64,000 nt of DNA from Apiotrichum sp. Y4204 (taxonomy: Eukaryota; Basidiomycota; Tremellomycetes; Trichosporonales; Trichosporonaceae), in NCBI GenBank assembly GCA_025531455.1, contig JAMYHL010000013.1, forward strand, positions 372,001-436,000, read 5' to 3'. Under the pieces are notes generated by a model. It saw only the letters and a program-made list of their open reading frames with translations. It searched no databases and was not told where the DNA came from. Below, piece by piece: positions 31,849-43,060 of the stretch. The translations under genes and the position numbers were made by a program. Within the stretch, counting starts at the first letter, position 1. Each line of letters starts with the position of its first letter.

Positions 31849-34516
31849 CTACACCTCTTCGTGCGCAACCGCCTGGTACCCGTCCTTGCCGGCCTTGCGC
31901 GCGGCCATCGTCTTGCGGCGGTACGCCCGCCACCCCTCGGGCGGCACGTCGTACAGACGCGTGTAGTCGACGTCGTTGGCCTTGCACCAGAAGTCTGTGC
32001 AGTTCTGGCGTCAATTGCGTGTAATATTCATGACTCACCTTGATCATACCGAGGTCGAACGGGTTCTGGTGCTCCTTGCCTGCACGCGCAAGACCTGCGG
32101 CCGCCTTGCCCTTCGTGAAGCGGTCAAAGCCGAGCGCGCGGAACAGCGGCCCCGTGATGAGGTTGCCGAGCACGCTGCACATTGCACCGATGATCCCGCA
32201 CCGGTGGTGGTGGTGGTGTCCATGCCCGTGCTTGCACTCCGGACCGTGGACGTGCCCGGCGGGGGTTGCCGCACCAGAGGCGGGCTCGCTCCCGGCACCG
32301 CCCGGGCTCTCCTCGCCGAGAGTAGCTACCGGCCGGAATTGGACATTGCTCATCGCGCCGCCCTGGTCCCGGAGCGACGTGCCGCCACGCCCGCCCATGA
32401 ATCCGTACCGCCCAAGATTCGAGATCTCAAAGGTGGTCATCTGCACGCCAATCTGGTAGAGATGCGAGACGGCGAGAATGGACGTCCATGTGAGCTGCAG
32501 CGTTGCCCAGAACGCGACAGCAATGAGGAACGAGTCGTAGCCCGTGCCGCGGCACAGCGTCTCCGAGATACTGCATGTCGAAAACTCGTACACCTCGGGC
32601 GGGACGTATGGCGGGGCGTTCTCGTCAATGTATGCGTAGGCGAGGTCGTCGAAGAAAATCACTCCGACGATGAGGAACAGCACAAAGAACAAGAACGGGC
32701 GGTGGTTGTTGAACCCGACACAGTTCCACACCCACGGGCAGTGGTGGTCAAACCGCGCGACGCACCGCTTGCACAGATGGCAGTGCTTGGAGCGCAGCGG
32801 TTTGCGGACCATGCAGAAGATGCAAAAGTTGGTGCCGTTCAGCCGTCCCTGGTCCGTCAAGTCCTCGATGACGGCCTTGGTCTCCTCCTCGTTCTCCGCG
32901 TAGGGAACAAATCCTGGATCCGTGACGATGGCCTTGTAGAAGAAGTAGCAGCAGAAGATAAAGGAGAGCACGAAACCGGCGTTGCTCACGAGATGACCCG
33001 GCGTGTGGGTGAGGAACCGTGTAGCCCAGGCGTACCCGACCCAGATGAGCGAGCCGGTGATTATCGCGGCATAGAATGGCGAGCCCTGGATACGCTCGTT
33101 TGGCGGGACCTGCCGGAGAAGGTGCTTTGTAACAATGTAGAACATGAGATAGAACCATCCCATGTTGAGCGGTATGGAGGCCCACACGGGAAGATAGGTG
33201 AAGCTCAAGAAGATGAACAGGAGCGCCAGTGTTGGCGTGGCGAATAGCGCAAACATTGTGAATCGCGGGGAGAAGTAGGACTGGATCGGGTGTCCGAACA
33301 TGTCATAGCTAGCGTCCTCGAGGCCGCGCTTGAGGGCAAACGACGACTTGAGCTCCTCGGCCATGTCGCGGGGCGTCTTACCCTGGTCTTCTCGCGCATC
33401 GAAGTCTGCGCCGGCGAGCGCTAGGTGGCGGATACACACCGTCGAGCCCTTCACAACCGCCCAATGTAATGGTGTCAATCCCGCATTGTCGCGCGTCTTG
33501 ACAGACGCCCCGTGTTTCAACAGCAGCTCCACACTCAGTCCGTCGCCCTGGTACGCGGCCCACATCAGAGCCGTGTGTCCGTCCGTGTCCTTCTCGTCCA
33601 CCGCGACAGGCTGCTGAAGCATGTACAGCATCGGCATCACTGCACTCGAGTGCGTCACGAGGTGCAGCGTGTTGAAACCCTGCGCGTCGCGGATGTTCGG
33701 GTCTGCCCCACGCGACATGAGCAGGTGGACGACGTAGAGGTGTCCGTTTCTGGGTATCAGCGGCTGAGCAAGTCGTCGGGACAAGCGAAGCAGTCATCTC
33801 TGACCGTCGGCGCGACGGCCTAATCACCTGCATTGTGGTATGGCAAGGGCGACGGCGACAGTGCGGCCTTGACCCCTCAGCCCCGCCACAAGCACACCCT
33901 GGGTGGCACCAGCCGATGTCGCGAGGACACTCTTCATCTCCACTCACCTTGCAGCCCATTGGAGTGGAGTCGCGCGGAGCTCTCCGCCAACGGCATCGAC
34001 TTGTGCGCCGTGGTCGAGCAGCCAGCGACATGCCGCAATGTGCGCATTGATCGCCGCCCAGTGCAGGGGTGTCACGTCCTGTTCGTCGCGGGCGGACACG
34101 TCGAGGTCCGGGTCGTCCGCGAAGAGCGCGTCGAGCGCCGCCACGTCGCCCTGCTGGGCAAGCTGGTGGATCGTGGGCTGGGGTCAGAACAGCCGAAGAT
34201 AGGTGCGCTGGGTGCTGGGTGCTGGGTGACTGCAAGCTGAGCTGCAAGACTGCAACGCTGCGAGACTGCGTCGCCTGAAATTTGGCAGGCCTCTGAGGCC
34301 ATCGACTGCGCAAGCTGCGCGCACCACAATGCTGAGCACCCTCCTGATCGCCGGACTCACAGTGGGTACCGGCTCCTCCATCATGGTCGCGAGGCCGACC
34401 TCGTCGCTCATCCTGGTCCGGTGGGTGCGCAGGGGGTCGTCGTCGGCGGCGGGCAGGCGGGTGGTGCGCGCGGGCGGGGTGGGTGTCGTGGTTACGATCG
34501 TCGGCACCCGGGCCAT
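31849..34516 (-). CDS. AKR1: Ankyrin-repeat palmitoyltransferase Akr1 (DHHC type)
   Basis: Exons are 34516-34361, 34177-33948, 33749-32039 and 32004-31849 (750 aa). Akr1 S-acylates proteins at Golgi/endosomal membranes. Six or so N-terminal ankyrin repeats are visible ([55 protein letters not shown] across a splice, and others). TM segments follow ([15 protein letters not shown] and further), then the Cys-rich domain with the zinc pattern NFCIFC...KHCHLCKRC and the active-site DHHC in [15 protein letters not shown]. The cytosolic C-terminal part has an unusual His-rich stretch (about 32197-32256). The first two introns are long for this genome (183 and 198 nt) but the ankyrin frame is seamless across both. 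Confidence 0.94.
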
Positions 34517-35032
34517 AGGTGTAGCTTGGGAGTGTGTGTGCGTGTGGGCCGCGACACTTGCGGGGGCGTAGAGAACAGTAAAGGGGAGGAGAGGGGGTGG
34601 CGTGCGTTGAAGGGGATGTGGGAGGTGTGGAAGATGGAAAGAGTGCGATGGCAATGTTGAGATGTTGCGACTTGGCAAAAGAGTGGAGGGCGGTGCTGCG
34701 GAAGAGGCGCGGCGGCGGGTGGCAGTGATCGACGCGTACAGCAAGAAACACCCCGAAGGCATGGTCAAGAGAGGGGTTTATCCGCCGTCTCAACCGCCGA
34801 CGCCGTACCCGATGCGGGAGCGGAACAGGACCTCTTGATAAAGATGTATATGCATGCAAATGGTATGTATTGATTGCTGAATGTTGTTTCTCTCGCACAC
34901 TGTGTGAATCGTTCTGTGTGAATCGTTCTCTTGGCCACGTCGTCACCGCCTCGACCACGCCGCCACTGACCTCAACCATGACTGCCACAATCCTCAGTCG
35001 AACCCGTCTCGACTACCTCTCTCAACATCCCG
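34517..35032. promoter_or_regulatory. AKR1 upstream region
   Basis: This 516-bp spacer between the AKR1 start and the 3' end of APC11, both on the minus strand, shows no gene. An upstream in-frame extension of the AKR1 first exon exists, but the methionine at 34516 gives the best N-terminus. Confidence 0.4.
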
Positions 35033-35589
35033 CTATCGACTGACCCCCTCTCCGCCAAAGGACTCGTCCTCGGGCTCCTGCATGCCCGTAAAACTGTCGT
35101 CGGTATCCCCCGCAATCGGCCCGGGGGCGACACTTGCCATCGGCGCGCCATTCACCGTCGTCGGCAGCTTGTCCGGCTTACGGTCGGCCGTCTCTGGTGG
35201 GTCAGCATGTCTAAGCCAATCACACCCACCCCATTGCTGGCGGTCGAGCGGACACTGGCCCTTGGACGACTCGGTGTCGATCCACTTGAGCAGGCAGTGC
35301 ATGTGGAAAACGTGCGTGCATGTTCCCCAGACTGGTGTGAGGGAGCGGATCTGCGGAGGAAGAACGGCTATCTGCACTCACTCAGAGGACAATCGTCGCC
35401 TGGCACCTTGCAGTCCGGACAGCAGCTCTCGAATGCGAGCCGGCAGATACCGCAGTCGTCGTCATCGTCGTCATCGTCCATGTACCCGCCGCCGCCCGTG
35501 CTCTTGTAGTGGTACAGCTTGTGTTCTTCTGTTGAAGTGTCCCATTTCCACACGGCCACGGGCCGGTAGGACTCTATGGTGAACTTCAT
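35033..35589 (-). CDS. APC11: Anaphase-promoting complex RING-H2 subunit Apc11
   Basis: Exons are 35589-35382, 35331-35230 and 35193-35033 (156 aa; typical Apc11 is 85-170 aa). It is the catalytic RING subunit of APC/C, recruiting E2s for ubiquitination in mitosis. The family signature is near complete: [40 protein letters not shown]. Two oddities stand out. A run of eight Asp immediately precedes the first zinc Cys. The final RING motif reads CPLDRQQW, so the eighth zinc ligand is Asp (35243-35245) where Apc11 usually has Cys (CPMC); Rbx1 uses Asp there (CPLD). The remaining sequence still favours Apc11 over Rbx1. The C-terminal ~50 residues are disordered and acidic. Confidence 0.92.
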
Positions 35590-36198
35590 CCTAGAGGATG
35601 ACGGGAAGGAGCGAAGGAAGGAGAGAAAAAGGAGAGTCGAGACGCGCTAGGCTGGCTCGAGCCCTTGGTCAAATTTAAGCGTCGCGCTGCAGTAATACTT
35701 GTCGTGAAGCGTGTGAGGGTCGTGAATGGTCGTGAAATGGTGTGAAGGAGAAAGGAATGAAGAGTAGATGAAGGCAGATGATGGATTGTTGTTTGTTGTT
35801 GTTGACTTCGACGAGGACGCGCTTGGAGGCCTGGTCGTGTGGCAACTTTCGGTATGGTGGCACTATTTATTCCTCCCCCCAGTTAACAAGGGCCCGACTT
35901 GTTCTGATGACCCCTAAAGCTCCATGCATAGCGAGCTCCTGCATTTTGATGCTACACAGACGCCTTTGAATAGAGCCGCCTTTATTTATGGGAGACTTGC
36001 TTGGAGCATTGCCTGGTTGAGTACTGCCTGGTCGATACAGTCGCGAGACTTGGTCGTTGGACCTCCACCTGCGGGAATTGCCGTTGACTGGCTGGCTGGC
36101 GTCTTTTCACGCACCACCAGTCAGTCCAGGTTGCTCACGACCTCACTCGTTCTCAATCTCCGTCTCCATCTCCATCTCCTCACCAACACACCACCACC
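35590..36198. promoter_or_regulatory. Divergent promoter region, APC11 / bS16m
   Basis: This 609-bp divergent spacer shows no gene. It is slightly more AT-rich than its surroundings in the middle (about 35740-36010). Confidence 0.45.
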
Positions 36199-36721
36199 AT
36201 GCCCATCCGTATCCGCCTCGCGCGCCACGGCCAGCGCCACTCGCCAGTCTTCCACCTGGTCGCCATCAAGAATACAAAGGCGCGCGACGCCAAGCCGCTC
36301 GAGAAGCTGGGCGAGTACGACCCGATCCCGCGTGTGCCGCGCGAGCTGCAAAAGTTCCCGCCGAGCGCCAACGTCTTTGGCGACGAAGCATTTGGCGTGC
36401 AGAAGGAGAAGCGCATCGAGTGGAACGTCGAGAGGATAAGGTACTGGCTGGGCGTCGGTGCCGAGCCCACCCGCAGCGTCGTCAAGCTCCTCGAGCGTGT
36501 GAGTGATACAAGCTGAGATATAGCGGTCATGAGGTTCAAGCCGTATGCTCACACCGCAGGGAGGTGTGCTCACCACCCCGCACAAGTGGCAGCACCCGTG
36601 GTCGCCCCCGCCTGCCGACAGCGCAAAGGTCGCGGCCGCTGCTGCCTCTGCCGCCTCGGCTTCGGCTGCCGCCCAGGCTGCGTCTGCCCCGGAAGCGGAG
36701 CCGGCCACGCCCGCGCAGTGA
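36199..36721 (+). CDS. MRPS16: Mitochondrial small ribosomal subunit protein bS16m
   Basis: Exons are 36199-36498 and 36560-36721 (153 aa). It is the mitochondrial homologue of bacterial S16. The conserved N-terminus IRIRLARHGQRHSPVFHLVA, then EKLGEYDP, NVERIRYWLGVGAEPT and a tail beginning GGVLT are all family signatures. Like other S16m proteins the N-terminus itself acts for import, with no long presequence. After residue about 110 comes a low-complexity Ala/Ser/Pro extension absent from bacterial S16. The start is the first ATG after a CT/CA-rich leader. Confidence 0.94.
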
Positions 36722-37154
36722 GCGCATGAGGGTTATCGCGAGAGGGCCGCGAGCACAGTAACAGTAGACGGAGAGGATTGCGGAGGAGGAAGATGAAGGA
36801 GGAGGAGAAGGAGCCACGACGGAAGCCAAGAAGCACCACGCAGCGCACCACTCTGGCGTATTTCGTTTCTTTTTCTTTTGCATTGAGCGAGCATAGCGCT
36901 CGGTCTATATCCACACAATGCATTGTATAGCACAGAGGAGGGAGGAGAGGGGTGCGTGAGGCAGAGGTGGTTGCATCGTGTATGCTTGCAGACTTTTTTT
37001 TTTCCACCCAGTGTACCGTGCATCCTTGCAGTGTGCCTGGATTTTGTATGAGGGCATTCTGCAGGACACCGCCAAAACCACCGTACACATTTTTGATGCA
37101 GCCAAAAATTCCATTCTACCTCCACCCACTCTCCCACCACCCACGACCACCATC
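36722..37154. other. Intergenic region between bS16m and RPA43
   Basis: This 433-bp tandem spacer holds the bS16m 3' region and the RPA43 promoter. A purine-rich GGAGGA/GAAGGA tract (about 36770-36820) and a T9 run (about 36992-37002) are the only visible features. Confidence 0.45.
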
Positions 37155-38523
37155 ATGGCTAACGCCGAGGCGAGCTCATCAACGACGAAGCGGGACAAGA
37201 GCGAGAAGAAGGAGCGCAAAGAGAAGAAGGAGCGTAAAGAGAAGAAGGAACGCAAGGATAAGGACAAGAAGGAACGCAAGGACAAGCACCACAAGCACTC
37301 GAGCGCGTCCGTTGCTGATGGGCCGTTTGAGCACCGCGTGCAGCGCATGCGGCTGAGCGTGCCGCCCAAGTTCGCGGCGGACTGGCTTGAGGGCGTGCGC
37401 GAGACGCTCAATGGCATGCTGATGCAGTGAGTGCAGAGGCTGGATGGGCGGGGATGGTGGTGGCTGCGATGGGTGACAGCGACCTGGCTGCCACTGCGAT
37501 CCGGTAGACCCAACTCGCGCAGCACTGGCGGACACTTCCCCGTCTGAGACCCGAATTTCCCGCTGACGCCAGATATGTTGGACCGATGGGCGGCGTCCTT
37601 CTCGCGCACTGGGAGCACGAGTTTGTCGACGACACGGTCAAGATTATCAACGAGTGCCCGTTCGGTATCTGCGAGGTGCAGTTCCACTCGATCGTGTGGG
37701 CGCCCAAGGTCGGCCAGGTTCTGTGTGAGTAGCAAGCGAGCGGGGCGTGCGAGCATCGCAGTGGGATCGGAACTATTTGCTTTTGTGCTGCATTCTTCTG
37801 ATCAACACGATCCACATACTGATTCTCCAGACGGAACGCACTCGCTCTCCTCGCCCTCCCACCTCTCGCTCCTCTTCGCCAAGACCTTCAACGTCAGCAT
37901 TCCGCTGCAGCACATTCCGCTGGGGACGTACGAATTCGAGCACACAGACCCCGAGGAGGACATGGACTCGGACGACGAGGTCGAGCACGATCTCGGCCCC
38001 GCCGAGGTCGGCCGCTGGAAGGACAAGAACTCGGGCGACGTGCTCGGCGCCCACCCCGTCAAGTTTACCGTCATCGGGTGAGATCTGAGCCTTCTTTAGC
38101 AGTTTACTGACGCCCAGGATGCAGGTCACGAACAACATGCTCGCGCTCACCGGCTCGCTTCTCGACGACCCGGCCAACCCGCCAGACGTGCCCGCCGCGG
38201 CCGTCGTGCGCTCCCCGTCGCCCGACCTGCTTGAGCGTCCCGCCAAGATTGCGCGTGCAGAGGTGAAGGCAACACCGAAGGGCAAGGCGGCCGCAGCAAA
38301 GCCTGAAGCTGCGCCCACGCCCGCTACGCCGGTCGTGGACGAGAGCAAGCTCTCTGCGCGTGAGCTCAAGCAGCTGCGGAAGGAGCAGGCGCGCGCCAAG
38401 CGCGATGCACGGAAAGCACGCAAGGAGGGCGATGGTGATGAGGAGGGCGACGAGGAAGCGACGACGGGGGCTAAGCGCAAGGCGGAGGATTTGGGCGGGG
38501 AGCGCAAGAAGCAGCGCAAGTGA
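37155..38523 (+). CDS. RPA43: RNA polymerase I subunit A43
   Basis: Exons are 37155-37426, 37573-37724, 37831-38077 and 38118-38523 (358 aa). Rpa43 is the Pol I counterpart of Rpb7 and the docking point for Rrn3. The N-terminus is an extreme Lys/Glu-rich tract (repeated KKERKEK). The Rpb7-like core follows: RVQRMRLSVPPKFAADWLEG, YVGPMGGVLLAHWEH, INECPFGICEVQFHSIVWAP and HLSLLFAKTFNVSIP. The C-terminus after VTNNMLALTGSLLDDP is acidic then strongly basic (nucleolar-type). Splice phases 2, 1 and 2 close the frame exactly. Convergent with SEC18, 156 bp apart. Confidence 0.92.
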
Positions 38524-38679
38524 CGAGTTGTGGGATACGGTTTGGCATGCATCGATTATAGACTTTTGCGCGAGATCAGCCACCCCCTTCTCCTGCTCCC
38601 CCGCCTTGACCAAGGATACACTGCATCACAAATCTATCTATACCTTCTGACCGCTGAGCGCTGCCGCTGCCGCTCGGCT

Positions 38680-41320
38680 CTAGTTGATCTCGCGGATGAT
38701 GCTCGAGACAAGCTTGTACGCGGGATCGGGGTCCTGCCGTGCCATCTCGGAGAGGGTGAGGAGCTTCTTGACGCCGATGTACAGCTCGGGGCGGCCCTCC
38801 TGCCCGAACCGCGCCTCGCGGAGCATCTGCACCGTCTTGGCGTACTGGCGCTCGTCCTTGAACATGCGGACTTCGCGGAGACAGTGCTCGATGGCCTCGA
38901 TCGAGTCGATAGGGGAGACGCGCAGGTCCGTGTCAAACGAGCTCACTACGTCCATCTCGGTCAGGATTGAACGGTTGCTTGTCGTCGCCAGGATCAGCAG
39001 GCGGCGGCCCTTGGGCGGGCGCTTGCCAAACAGCACGACAAGTGCCTGCAGGACGCCGTTGGAGAAGCGCGGACCGATCGGGTTCCAGTCCAGCAGACGC
39101 TCCAGGTTGTCAATAACAATGACGCTCATCGGCGACTTGTACGAGTCGGAGAAGACCTTGTGCAGCTGCGCAATCTTCTGGCCCTCACTGTACCCGACCA
39201 TCTGCTCGGGCGAGATGAGCTTGATGAAGGGGAATTCGGACTGCATGGCGATGGTGGCGGCCAGGGCCGTCTTTCCGGCGCCAGCAGGGCCGTGCAGTAG
39301 CGCCGACACCAGCGGGGTGCGGTCAGAGTGCCGGACCTGCTCCACGAGCAGACTGCCGTCGTTGAGGATTTCCTGTTGGTCAGCGTTCGGTGCTCAACGT
39401 CAGGACATTCTACAGCACTCACATTGACGCGCTTCGAGTAGTGGATGACGCCGTTCTGCACGACCTCCTGCAGCTCCTCCTCGCTGACACCGAACGCGGG
39501 CTGCACTTCGTCGAGGGCGTGCATAAAGTCCGCACGCGTGATCTGCATGCTGTTGACGTCCTCGAACGCGGCAACGGTGCCGACCTTGACGTGGCGGTTA
39601 AAAGCAAACGAGGTGGCCGACTTGACGAGACCGTTAAGCTCGGCACCGGAAAAGTTCTTCGTCAGAGCCGCGAGCTCGGCGAGATCGACGTCCGCAGCCA
39701 TGACATCGTTGTGGCGCATCTTGCTCGTGTGGATGTTGAGAATCTGCAGACGGCCGTGCTCGTCCGGCAGCGAGATCTCGATATGCACCTCGAGACGGCC
39801 GGGACGGAGGAGCGCCTCGTCGATCATGTCCATGCGGTTGGTCATACCAATAATGAGCACGTTGTTGAGCTGGTCGACACCGTCCATCTTGGCGAGGAGC
39901 TGGTTGACGATCGAGTCCCCGACACCCGTTCCGCTGTTGGTCGAGCCACGCTGCTTGCAGATGGCGTCGAGCTCGTCAAAGATGATAATGTGCAGGCCAC
40001 TCTCGTCGCCCTTCTCCTTCTGCTCCTTCTCGGCATCGGCGAACAGTTTACGAATGTTTTCCTCCGACTGACCGACAAACTTGTTCAACACCTCAGGACC
40101 GTTGACGATCTTGGGCTCGCGGGCATTAAGCATCTGGCCAATCTGGCGCGCCATGAGTGTCTTTCCCGTTCCGGGCGGGCCATACAGCAGGATACCCTTG
40201 ACGTGCTGAATGCCGAGCTTCTCGACCAGCCCCGGGGGGAAGATACGCGATGCGAACGCACGGCGGAAGATGGCGGCAAACTCGGTATCGAGACCACCGA
40301 TGCCCATGTCCTCAAACTTGAAGTTTGGCGCGAGGATGGCATTGTTCGGCCGGTTGCCGGACATGTTCTTGAGCTTGATGCCCGATGTCGGGTCCTTGAC
40401 CCAGTTGAACTCTGTGCCCTCCATGATCACGCCCGTCGAGCCGTCCTTGCCGTCCAGCGTCTGGACCGAGCGCACGGTCGCCTTAAGGCGGTGCCCACGG
40501 AAGTCGAAGACGAGCGGCTGGAGCGGCGTAAGCGGCAGGTTCGGGAACGCCTGGATGAACGCCTTTGACATTTCCTCAGAGTTGAACGTGTCGCTCGACT
40601 CGGCACGCTTGGTGAGGAACGCGACTTCGAGCTCGACGCTGCTCGCCCACTCGCCGTTCCCTGGGGCGTACGGTGCGGCGTCGACCGAGTCGCCGACAGC
40701 GCTCAGGCCAACCCATTTACGCTGCATAGCCGAGGGGCCGAGCGTGCGCGGCGCAAGCGTGCCTGTGGGGTCGGGAAGGATGGAGAACACGAAGCGGTCG
40801 CGGACCATGATGAACTCAGTGTCCGGCGGGAAGTCGTTGGGGTGCACGACGAGGCGATTCGTCAGCGCGAGCGGGTCGGAAGGGCACGACACGATGCCGA
40901 ACCTGTTGTCAGCGGGTAGAACAACATGTAGAACACCCAAACGACTTACACGCGACCTCCAGACGTCTGCTGGCCATACGACTGCGGCGGGGACTGGTGT
41001 CCCTGCTGTCCGTGCTGTTGCGGCTGTCCGTATCCCTGCTGTCCGTGTCCCTGCTGCTCGCGGCGGTACTCGTACTTCTCCGGGGGGTAATCCTGAGGAA
41101 CAGGCTTGCGCGCCGGGCTCGAGAACGCCGACGAGTGCTGGCTCTGGCTGTATCCCGACGGCGGCGTGCCGTACCCAGACTGTGGAGCCTGGTGGGAGGG
41201 GTAACTCGGCGTGTTCTCGGGAAGGCGCTCGTAGCCACCTCCACTACCAGGAGGCGGAGGACCACCGCCTGCCCGCCGCGCGGCGGGTGCGTTGGGGTTG
41301 CTGCGGTTGAAAAAGGACAT
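38680..41320 (-). CDS. SEC18: AAA+ ATPase Sec18/NSF
   Basis: Exons are 41320-40950, 40902-39423 and 39372-38680 (847 aa). It disassembles SNARE complexes after membrane fusion, with alpha-SNAP as adaptor. Residues 1-~120 are a Gly/Gln/Tyr/Pro-rich low-complexity extension not typical of NSF. The N domain then begins (FGIVSCPSDPLALTNRLVV). D1 has Walker A GPPGTGKTLMAR, Walker B IIIFDELDAICKQRG and the second-region motif MTNRMDMIDEALLRPGRLE. D2 has Walker A GPAGAGKTALA and the NSF-specific VIVIDNLERLLDW in place of a canonical Walker B. The protein ends within the D2 helical part. It shares a compact 196-bp promoter with SET5. Confidence 0.96.
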
Positions 41321-41516
41321 GATGGATGATTGAAGAGAGGAGAGTTGTCAACAGTCAGCAGCCCATCTTTTTGTGCTGCGTGCTGTGCATCTCTTTGCTC
41401 GACGTGGACCTCCACCGCATGGTCAGAGTGGCAAGAAGATCACGTGACTATAAAAAGTCCCAAAGGCTCGAAGATCCAAGATCCCTCAACATGTCCGTTT
41501 GTCATCATTCACATCC

Positions 41517-43033
41517 ATGGCGGCTCCCTCCGACTCTGAGCTGCTGGGCGCGGTCACGGCCGTGCGGGACGCGCACGCCGACCTCGGGATCATGAAACTG
41601 TGGGCGGCGCTCAAGGCCGAGCACCCGGAGTGGGCCGTGAGCGAGAAGCGGTTCCGCAAGTCTCTCGCCGCCGCTGGAGGAACAGCATCGGGGGGCGGGG
41701 CCGCCGCGCCCGCACCCGCGAAGAAGGGAAAGGGCAAGGTCAAGGCGGGCGAGCTCGTTGCCCAGACGGGGCTGGACGCGACGCTTGATGTCGACGCCGT
41801 CGCGCCAAAAGTCAAGACCAAGATGTTTGGCGGAACTCGCGGCAAGGGCCTCGTCGCGAAGAGCGCCGTCCAGATGGGAGAGGTGCTCTGGCAGGAGGAG
41901 CCGTGGATTGCGTGCTCTGATCCGTGAGTGCTAAAAAGTAGAACGTTTCTAACCCCAGGTCGCTCAAGCCGCACCTTGTCGACAAGGCGCTCTGCACGCA
42001 CTGCCTGGCAAAGTTTGACCGCCCAAACCCGCCTCTCTCCGTCGAGTGCCCGGCGTGCAGCGACGCACACTTCTGCAACCGTCTCTGTCTCTCACGAGCG
42101 CGGGGCAGCGCATCGCACCACGACCTTCTCTGTGAGGGCGTGAACCCCGCCGCCGGGGCGCTGAACAAGCTCGTTGCGGCCCGTGAGTGGCGCGCCCTCG
42201 ATGTCGCCGCCCGCATCGTTGCGCGCTGGCGCGGCGAGCGCGCCTGGGGGCCATCGGGTGCTGCCGACGAGGTATCCAAGCGTGTGTGGGAGGGCATTGC
42301 GCGTGTGAACATGGAAACCCGCGAGAGCGAGAAAGCCGACTGGTAGGTCAAACAGCCTTGAGGTGCTGACAGCAGGCCGACGCGGAAGGAGTTTACACAG
42401 CGCCAGTGGGAGGCGGGGCACGCGGCGCTCGTTGCGGCGCTGAACCCGTCCGAACCGGCTGCAGCGAAACGCCTGCACCAGGCGCTCGCGAGCCGCGCAA
42501 AGGGGCGCAAACCCGCGCCGCTGACGGACGACGAGGTCGCGCGCTGGTTCTCGTATGAGTCCTTCCTCGAGCTCTTGGGTATGGTCAATATCAACCTCGA
42601 GGACAGTGGGGGCATGTATGCGCTGCACGCGCATCTGAACCACTCGTGCGAGCCGAATGTCCAGGTAAGAATCCTTCGTGGCGTCCTCTGACAGCAGGTA
42701 CGCAACCTCCCGAAATCGTTCGTCCCGCCGACATCGCTTCCGGCCGAGCTGCCGGGCCGCAACCCGCCAGGCGTACGGGGCACGCACAAGCTCACGATGC
42801 TGGCGCGTGGCCCGATCCCGGCGGGGACGGAGCTGACGATCTCATACGTCGACCTCTCGCTGCCGCGGGCGGTCCGCAGGCAGGCGCTGCGCGACGGGTA
42901 CGGGTTCTGGTGCGCGTGCGTGCGGTGTGAGCGGGAAAAAGCTGAGGAGGAGCGTGAGGAGAAGAAGAAACGCAAAACGGACGGCGACCTCGCTGCGCAG
43001 ATGGAGGAACTCGCAGTCGACGACATGCTCTAA
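41517..43033 (+). CDS. SET5: SET/MYND-type protein lysine methyltransferase Set5
   Basis: Exons are 41517-41923, 41959-42342, 42376-42664 and 42698-43033 (471 aa). Yeast Set5 methylates histone H4 K5/K8/K12. Residues 1-60 look like a small helical domain. The SET domain begins at GGTRGKGLVAKSAVQMGEVLWQEEPW and is split by a Cys-rich zinc region (CTHCLAKFDR, CPACSDAHFCNRLC). It resumes with LHAHLNHSCEPNVQ (the NHSCxPN cofactor motif) and GTELTISYVDLSLP (the Tyr motif), closing with the post-SET GFWCACVRCERE. The tail is Lys/Glu-rich. The stop lies 27 bp from the stop of convergent RKM4. Confidence 0.92.
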
Positions 43034-43060
43034 TAGACTATGCATACATCTACATCACAT

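Noticed and set aside
33378..34988. 536-codon minus-strand frame overlapping AKR1
   Set aside because: Wrong frame of AKR1 exons joined through introns; low-complexity and without ankyrin periodicity.
39390..40568. 392-codon plus-strand frame over SEC18
   Set aside because: Antisense shadow of the AAA ATPase; Leu/Val/Asp-rich with no family signal.
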